From Schizochytrium sp. TIO01 (taxonomy: Eukaryota; Sar; Bigyra; Thraustochytrida; Thraustochytriidae): a stretch of 64,000 bases of DNA. How positions within the stretch are numbered: position 1 is the first letter of the stretch; every line of letters begins with the position of its first letter. The stretch covers positions 451,501 to 515,500 of the forward strand of contig SMSO01000007.1 in NCBI GenBank assembly GCA_004764695.1. The letters are read 5' to 3'. A program made the translations under genes and the position numbers. Positions 58,210 through 64,000 of this stretch are shown piece after piece. The notes beneath the pieces are model-generated. The model was given only the letters and a program-made list of their open reading frames with translations. It ran no database searches and was not told the origin of the DNA.

Positions 58210-59090
58210 AATATAAAAATGAGCTAATTTTATATAGGTATCTGCACGCTATACGCCGAATCGCTCGGCGATACTGAGCTCCGGCGAGGGAGCAAGTGAG
58301 CTCGCAACGATGCCGCAACGGGGCAGGCAGCGCATCACCAATGCGGCCCTCTCGCAAGCCACTTGGTTCTCGAAGATGCCAAACGCCACACCTCACTAGG
58401 TTCTTCTCCAAGCCATGTTTTACCTATGGGCGCCTTTTTCAGTGCCTCGCTCTTCAACATACGTGTGTCTCATTTTTTTATTATAATTTTTTATTTTTAT
58501 TTTTTTATTATTCTATTTGATTAATTTTAATTAATAAGTTTCTATAAAATTGAATCATATCATATCCATCGATTGATAGGGCGCAAAACTAACGAACCTA
58601 CAGAACTTCCCATCGATTGATGGGTTTTCAAGATGGGAAACAACAACAACTTATGAAATTAAGCTTCGAGCTCCCAAACAGCAGCAGCGGCATCTCGAAG
58701 AAGAGGAGCCGCATCCGGGCAGGCCGTCGCCATCACCGACCCCGCGCCGGGCCACGCTCCCCGCTCGCATTTCGAGGCGCCGCGAGGGCTCGATCCTGCG
58801 GCGCAGGAGGATCGAGATTTCTTCGTTTTTCTAACTAGCTAGCAGAATTTTGGAGCGCCCATATTGAGGCCCTATCAATAGATGGACCACACATGCACAG
58901 CAATGAATGCAAAGTGCAGCGCATGCCTGATGAAATTCACAGCTTGCTTTGCTTAGCTCGCAGGTTGATTGAAAGCGCTTCGCAGAGCGTACCTCCACGG
59001 AGCGCGGAGGTTGCAAGCGAGCGAGCTAGCAAATTCAAGCTCGAATGCACTCGGTCTGCGACTCGCTGCAGGCGATGGATTGATCCTCTG

Positions 59091-59138
59091 CTCTGCTCTG
59101 ATGTGCTCTGCTCTGATGTGCTCTGCTCTGATGTGCTG
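59091..59138. repeat. 15-bp tandem repeat
   Basis: Three perfect copies of CTCTGCTCTGATGTG in direct tandem. Confidence 0.93.
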
Positions 59139-59737
59139 CTCGTGGGGCGAGCCGCTTGGACTTTAGTTTTGACTGCCGCTCACTCTTAGAGCAGAAGAGC
59201 AAGGCATTCCATTCAACTCAAGGCAGTGAGTGGGCGTCCAAGAGTACATCTGCTGACTGACGTTGGAGACAATGCAAATGCCACCCGGCATTGCCACCCC
59301 AGATGGTCTTGAGCTGCCATGAAAGCGGCGGCGGCGGACTCCCTCGTGAGCGAGACGCAGGCACTCTCCCTTGGACGCCCTGCGTGAACCCTGAGGAGCG
59401 GCAAGCGCGATTTTCCACGGCGGAAACGCTTCGAAGTACCCTGCAGAACTAGCCATAGCTAGCGAGCGAGCAACTGCCCACCGCGACGAATGAACGCTGC
59501 TGCTCGAAGACAGACCTCGAGAGAACGTCAATAGCCCGAACGCCGTGCTCAGAGCGGCAGGCCGGCTTGAGGTCCTTCAAGCCGTCTTCGTCTTCTCCCT
59601 CCAAGTCCGTCTTGTGCAAGCAAGTTCGCCTTTGGCCTCTCCTTCACCGCATCTATAGCCGTTCTACGAGAGAACGGACTCGAGGAGGATTGGACCGCGC
59701 AAGATGAGAGCCCAGAGATATGCACGGCTTTTAAGGC

Positions 59738-59758
59738 CTCGATCGATCGATCGATCGA
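59738..59758. repeat. (CGAT)n self-complementary repeat
   Basis: Five CGAT/GATC units. The sequence is palindromic, so it could form a short hairpin. Confidence 0.9.
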
Positions 59759-60217
59759 CGCGATCTTGAGGTTATTGAGCAACTGTCTACAACACTTGCC
59801 TTGGCGCGAAGAAGATGAAGAAGAAGATGGTGGCGGTGGCGGTGAAAGAAGAAGTAGGATGGAATCGAAACGATTGCATGTTGAGTTATTCTATCCACTG
59901 CTTTCGGCATGCCTTGGTACCTGTGTATCATCTACCTACCTGCATACTACCTACTGCAAGCAGAGTTCAGAATGCACGAGGGCGATCGATGGATCCTCCG
60001 CTCGGGTTCTGATCTCCTCCGTTGCCTTCACTTGAAATATTGAGCGATTGAATACCCATCGATCTTCACGAGGCATGGTTCACGCGTCATGAATCGTGGA
60101 TCATTAGAATCACCGCGAACCATGAATCGTGAATCAGCGTGGTGGCCGGTTGAACTTTCCGCCAACGATGCAAGCAAGATAAACGTTGGTGTCCCACCAC
60201 GAAGCAAAGGCAAAAGG

Positions 60218-60242
60218 TGTCTGTCTGTCTGTCTGTCTGTCT
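60218..60242. repeat. (GTCT)n microsatellite
   Basis: Six GTCT units. Confidence 0.93.
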
Positions 60243-60860
60243 CTGCAGCGCTTCAGCACTATGTTGAACCCGTGTGAACGAGGCGCCTCATCATCGCACG
60301 AGATGAGCAATATTCAGAAGCCGACTGCAGAGGGGTCCGTCTGTGTCTCTGCAAAGAGCCACGACGGCCGCCAATTTGAGGTCACGCCGAAAACCGGGGC
60401 CTGAGTCGAAAGGCTCCAGCCAGCCAGCAGGGCGCTTTCCCTCGAGCGAGTGCGGTTTCCGAGGAGGTCGCACAAAGCAGTTCTGATCGGAACCCCTGGA
60501 ACATAAGGAGCGGAAGCAGAAGAAAAAAAGAAAAAAAAAGAAGAAAAAAAAGAGGGAAGACTTTTGGGGAACAAAAGTTGCTGCGAATAAAAGAATGGCT
60601 CTGAATAAGCGAGCCAAAAGAGGGCGATGGCGAATGAGGGAGGCCACGGCAGGACGGTGAGTGCGTCCTCGTGAGGGCTGCCGAATTAAATTCCGGGGCT
60701 TGAGCATGGCCTCAACGAAGAGTTTCCTTATTTGTGCGAGGTTCTTTCGCTCCGGATTCCCTGATCCATGGTCTTGGTGTGGAAAGAATGTCTTTAGTGT
60801 TGAAACACTCGAAAAACACTCTCTCTCTCTCTAAATATATATATATATTTTTAATTTAAT

Positions 60861-60905
60861 GTTTTGTTTTGTTTTGTTTTGTTTTGTTTTGTTTTGTTTT
60901 GTTTT
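60861..60905. repeat. (GTTTT)n pentanucleotide repeat
   Basis: Nine GTTTT units, preceded by a TATA-rich stretch at 60834-60848. Confidence 0.95.
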
Positions 60906-61203
60906 AAAATTAAGTTTGTATATGAAAATAAGTATAAATAAAATTAGAATAAAAGCTCTCTCCTTTGCATTGTAAAAGGGAGGTAAGATCGTTTTGCAGT
61001 GGTGCCTGTGAAGGAAAGTGAATGAATCAAAGTCAACTTTGGAGAGCGTTCAAGCTCGTTCATTTGCTCCCTGAGCCGGCGACGATGGCTGGAAAAGATG
61101 TGCTCGGCCTCTGCGAGTGACGCCCACGTCTCGAAAAGCTCTCGGAAAGTACCGCGTCTTAGAGTTGGTTGAATCCGACTGCGATGCAGAGGCAATCTTC
61201 TGC

Positions 61204-61204
<1 letters not shown>

Positions 61205-61275
<71 letters not shown>

Positions 61276-61276
61276 A
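61205..61276. repeat. (GAAA)n microsatellite
   Basis: About eighteen GAAA tetramers with the purine strand on +, as in the 10361 and 42122 arrays. Confidence 0.96.
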
Positions 61277-61741
61277 GGACAGAGAATAAATTGTTATCAG
61301 TGTGTAAGTGTATCTTAGCTAGGAAACGACTGCTTTGAGAATATATATGAGCGTGAAAGCAGAAAAGAAGAGACTTGAAAGCAGGAACTCGAAGAACTCG
61401 AAAGTACCTAATCGCTCCGTGGGAATATAATGCGCAGCATACACATGCAGTTAGCAGGGATTCAATGAAAGTGGGTAAAAACATGGTTCATTACTATTTG
61501 TAGTGTTATAAATGAATGAATAGAAGTCATTATATTAATTTTTTTAATTTTTTTTTTAAATATAAGGAAATGGAAAGATCATGTTGAGGAAGAAACAAAT
61601 CGGAATCGCCTCGACCCGAGGAAACCAAGTCAAACCAACTCAATTATAAGCAAACACGCAACAGCAGAACGGTGGGTCTGTAAATCACAAACCCGTCTTG
61701 CTTCTTTCGCAAACAAGTGACCTGCCTCTCAAACTTAAGCG

Positions 61742-61765
61742 AAGCAAAGCAAAGCAAAGCAAAGT
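61742..61765. repeat. (AAAGC)n repeat upstream of the cytochrome b2-type gene
   Basis: Four to five AAAGC units, 50-70 bp before the ATG, so they fall in the probable promoter. Confidence 0.88.
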
Positions 61766-61781
61766 ATAGCAAAGCTTCGCT

Positions 61782-61788
61782 TATAAAA
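61782..61788 (+). promoter_or_regulatory. Candidate TATA box of the cytochrome b2-type gene
   Basis: TATAAAA starts 32 bp before the ATG. If used as a TATA box, transcription would begin only a few bases before the start codon, giving a very short leader. In AT-rich DNA a chance match is quite possible. Confidence 0.3.
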
Positions 61789-61813
61789 TACAAGAAACAA
61801 GTCTCTGTCCAAG

Positions 61814-63343
61814 ATGGCGCCCAAAAAGGAACTCCGCGTGATCTCTATGGAGGAGGTGAAGAAGCACAACTCCGCTGATGACTGCTGGCTCGTGCTCTGT
61901 GGCAAGGTATACGACCTCACTGACTTCCACAAGGCCCACCCTGGCGGCTCTAAGATTATCACCAACCTTGCTGGCAAGGACGGCAGCGCCCCTTTCCAGC
62001 AGGTGCACCCTGCAGATATCGCTGAGAGACTTCTCTCTCCAGATGTTGTCGTGGGCAAGATTGACCCCGAAACCCTTTCTGCTGACGACAAAGCCGAAGC
62101 TCCCCAGCAACATGATGACTCCGAGCCTTCTGAACCCATTGAGCTTGAGCTGCATCACATGTTGAACGCCTTTGACTTCGAGCAGGTGGCCAAGCTCAAG
62201 ATGAACAAGGAGGGATGGTCGTACTACTCTAGCGGTGCCGACGACGAAATCACGCTCCGCGAGAACCATAACGCCTTTCAGAGAATCTGGCTTAGACCTC
62301 GCGTCATGGTCGACGTTGCCAAGATCGATATGAGCTCGAAAATGCTGGGATACGACACTTCAATTCCTCTGTATATCAGCGCCACGGCTCTGGGCAGATT
62401 GGCGCACCCTGACGGTGAGACTGCTCTGTGCAAGGCCGCTCAGGCTTCTGGAGTGCTACAGATGATCCCGACATTGTCTTCCTGCTCATTAGACGAGATG
62501 CTCGAGGCCCGGGCACCTGGCCAGATTGTCTTCTCGCAGCTTTACGTGAACCAGAACCGCGAACGTACCCTCGAGTACATTCAGCGCATCGAAGAGGAGG
62601 GTGTCAAGGCTCTCTTCATTACCGTGGACGCCCCTCAGCTCGGCCGTCGCGAGAAGGATATGCGTAACAAGTTCTCAAAGGAGGGTACCAACGAACAGAA
62701 ATCCGACGAGTCTCAGGGCAAGGTCAATCGCGACCAGGGCGTCACCCGCGCAATCTCGTCATTTATCGACCCTAGCCTGAACTGGGCTGACCTTGCATGG
62801 TTCTTTAAGCACACAAAGCTTCCTATTATTCTCAAGGGCGTACAGTGCGCTGAGGATGCGGTGCTCGCGTTCCGCTACGGATGCGCAGGTGTGGTTCTCT
62901 CCAACCATGGAGGTCGTCAGCTTGATCTTTCACGCTCTGGTATCGAGATCCTTCCTGAGGTCATGGCCGCTCTCCGCAAGGAGCCTGGATACTCGAAGGA
63001 ATACTTCCAGGTCTACGTCGATGGTGGAATTCGCCGTGGTGCTGATATCTTCAAGGCTATTGCTCTTGGAGCTACGGCTGTTGGTATTGGCCGTCCTTCA
63101 ATTTACTCTCTCGCAGCGTTTGGCCCTGAAGGCGTTGAACGCATGATTGAAATCTTCAAGGATGAGCTCGAAATGTGCATGCGCCTCATGGGTACGCCCT
63201 CAATTAACCACATCTGCGAGGAGCACGTCATCACCAAGAACCTCGACGACCACTTTGCCATGCAACCGCGTGACAACTTGCTCTTGGATACTTACGAGCC
63301 CATCCGCACTGCCGGATTTGGCAAGGAAAAGAGTAAGCTCTAA
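61814..63343 (+). CDS. Flavocytochrome b2-type L-2-hydroxyacid dehydrogenase (L-lactate dehydrogenase, cytochrome) with a PTS1 signal
   Basis: The 509-residue protein joins an N-terminal cytochrome b5-like haem domain to an FMN alpha/beta barrel. It would oxidise L-lactate or a related 2-hydroxyacid such as glycolate and pass electrons from FMN to haem. In the haem domain, His42 (HPGG) and His65 (VHPAD) are the axial ligands. In the barrel, the FMN and substrate motifs are WSYYSSGADDEITLRENHNA (from residue 136), LYISATALGRLAHPDGE, FITVDAPQLGRREKDMRNKF, ILKGVQ, then the catalytic His365 and Arg368 in SNHGGRQLD, and VYVDGGIRRGADIFKA. All expected catalytic residues are present. The yeast enzyme has a long bipartite presequence for the intermembrane space; here the haem domain begins at once (MAPKKELRVISMEEV). 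The last residues are KEKSKL, a canonical peroxisomal PTS1. A peroxisomal location is therefore likely. It has no introns. Confidence 0.95.
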   Translation: MAPKKELRVISMEEVKKHNSADDCWLVLCGKVYDLTDFHKAHPGGSKIITNLAGKDGSAPFQQVHPADIAERLLSPDVVVGKIDPETLSADDKAEAPQQHDDSEPSEPIELELHHMLNAFDFEQVAKLKMNKEGWSYYSSGADDEITLRENHNAFQRIWLRPRVMVDVAKIDMSSKMLGYDTSIPLYISATALGRLAHPDGETALCKAAQASGVLQMIPTLSSCSLDEMLEARAPGQIVFSQLYVNQNRERTLEYIQRIEEEGVKALFITVDAPQLGRREKDMRNKFSKEGTNEQKSDESQGKVNRDQGVTRAISSFIDPSLNWADLAWFFKHTKLPIILKGVQCAEDAVLAFRYGCAGVVLSNHGGRQLDLSRSGIEILPEVMAALRKEPGYSKEYFQVYVDGGIRRGADIFKAIALGATAVGIGRPSIYSLAAFGPEGVERMIEIFKDELEMCMRLMGTPSINHICEEHVITKNLDDHFAMQPRDNLLLDTYEPIRTAGFGKEKSKL

Positions 63344-64000
63344 TTTATACTGTCTTTCCCCACACCATACCTCCTGTTTTCTCATGTCTTTGCTGGGACA
63401 AGACCGAGCCCTAACAACTATATACACTTACAGCTTTCATCTCCATTACTTACACATACATGACCCACATTCGTCATTCCAGCTCTAACATATCATGATG
63501 TCCAGTCCAACATGGCACCTAATTAATTAATTTGGCCGAATGCCCATTTCTTCTCGTTCCTCTGTTTTGGATTTCTTCGCGTTGTCTGCTACTAATGACT
63601 AATCTGAGCTCCCTGCCGAAATTACAAAGAGGGAAACTAATAATAAGCTTACTTCTTCGTTAGTCACATATTTACAATCACGCGGTATGATACTTCGCGC
63701 TACTCTGCTATTCAGAGGCAATTTTATAATTTGGATAAATCAAGTACTCGGGGCAAAATACTGTTTCTGTCGCTGACAGACTTGCGTTTTTGGAGCAGTA
63801 GTGCCCTCATATAGTGCCTCCATTAGTTACAGATAATCTTTTTGTTCATTCGCTAGTTTGCTGATTATTATAAAAATAGCTTTAATCAACATGCATCCTT
63901 GAAGTTTTATTCTGGCTTCTTCCTTTACAAATACTTCGAAATCAGCAGCTTTCCTTCAAATCATATCTCGATTATTATTCTCCTCCACAACATTTTTTAT
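63344..64000. other. Downstream flank of the cytochrome b2-type gene
   Basis: AT-rich sequence to the window edge. It must include the 3' UTR of the upstream gene. No further gene or array was recognised. Confidence 0.6.

Overview
The window reads as nuclear DNA from a microbial eukaryote, most probably a stramenopile and, as an inference, a labyrinthulomycete (thraustochytrid). The main pointer is a receptor kinase whose ectodomain is built of Pro-Thr repeats (APT, SPT and TPT spacing), a surface-protein style common in stramenopiles. The genes have few introns: one GT-AG intron is supported in the whole window. Other eukaryotic signs are mitochondrial-type presequences, a C-terminal peroxisomal signal, a MICU-family protein, a LisH protein and very abundant microsatellites. 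No prokaryotic operon, CRISPR array, rRNA, tRNA or recognisable transposon was seen.

Layout: a receptor-like kinase runs leftwards off the window from 4054. A 15 kb microsatellite-rich desert follows (4.1-19.0 kb). Then comes a denser block: uroporphyrinogen-III synthase (19036-19920, +), a CoA-diphosphatase-type Nudix hydrolase (20630-22372, -), a membrane-anchored ankyrin protein (24945-26153, +), a class III CoA-transferase with swapped halves (29163-30680, -) and a MICU-like protein with one intron (33428-34991, +). A small orphan gene lies at 36426-36911 (-). A second desert of about 12 kb leads to a divergent, probably catalytically dead relative of phosphoenolpyruvate carboxykinase (49070-50194, +), then a LisH protein (52744-54702, +). 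A third repeat-rich desert (54.7-61.8 kb) precedes a flavocytochrome b2-type 2-hydroxyacid dehydrogenase ending in -SKL (61814-63343, +). Ten genes cover roughly a quarter of the sequence.

The genes do not form one pathway. Several act in organelle metabolism: haem synthesis, CoA turnover, acyl-CoA chemistry, mitochondrial calcium-uptake control, a mitochondrial PEPCK-like protein and a peroxisomal lactate or glycolate oxidiser. This is probably coincidental neighbourhood.

The items most worth a second look are the PEPCK-like pseudoenzyme, the peroxisomal signal on the cytochrome b2-type enzyme, the MICU-like protein with eroded EF-hands, and the receptor kinase with HFD instead of HRD in its catalytic loop. 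The intergenic DNA is itself unusual: very long tetra- and pentanucleotide arrays, including an oppositely oriented AAGC-type pair and a 326 bp GAAA tract, alternate with AT-rich stretches almost free of microsatellites. Start codons given here are the first plausible ATG; no transcript evidence was available.
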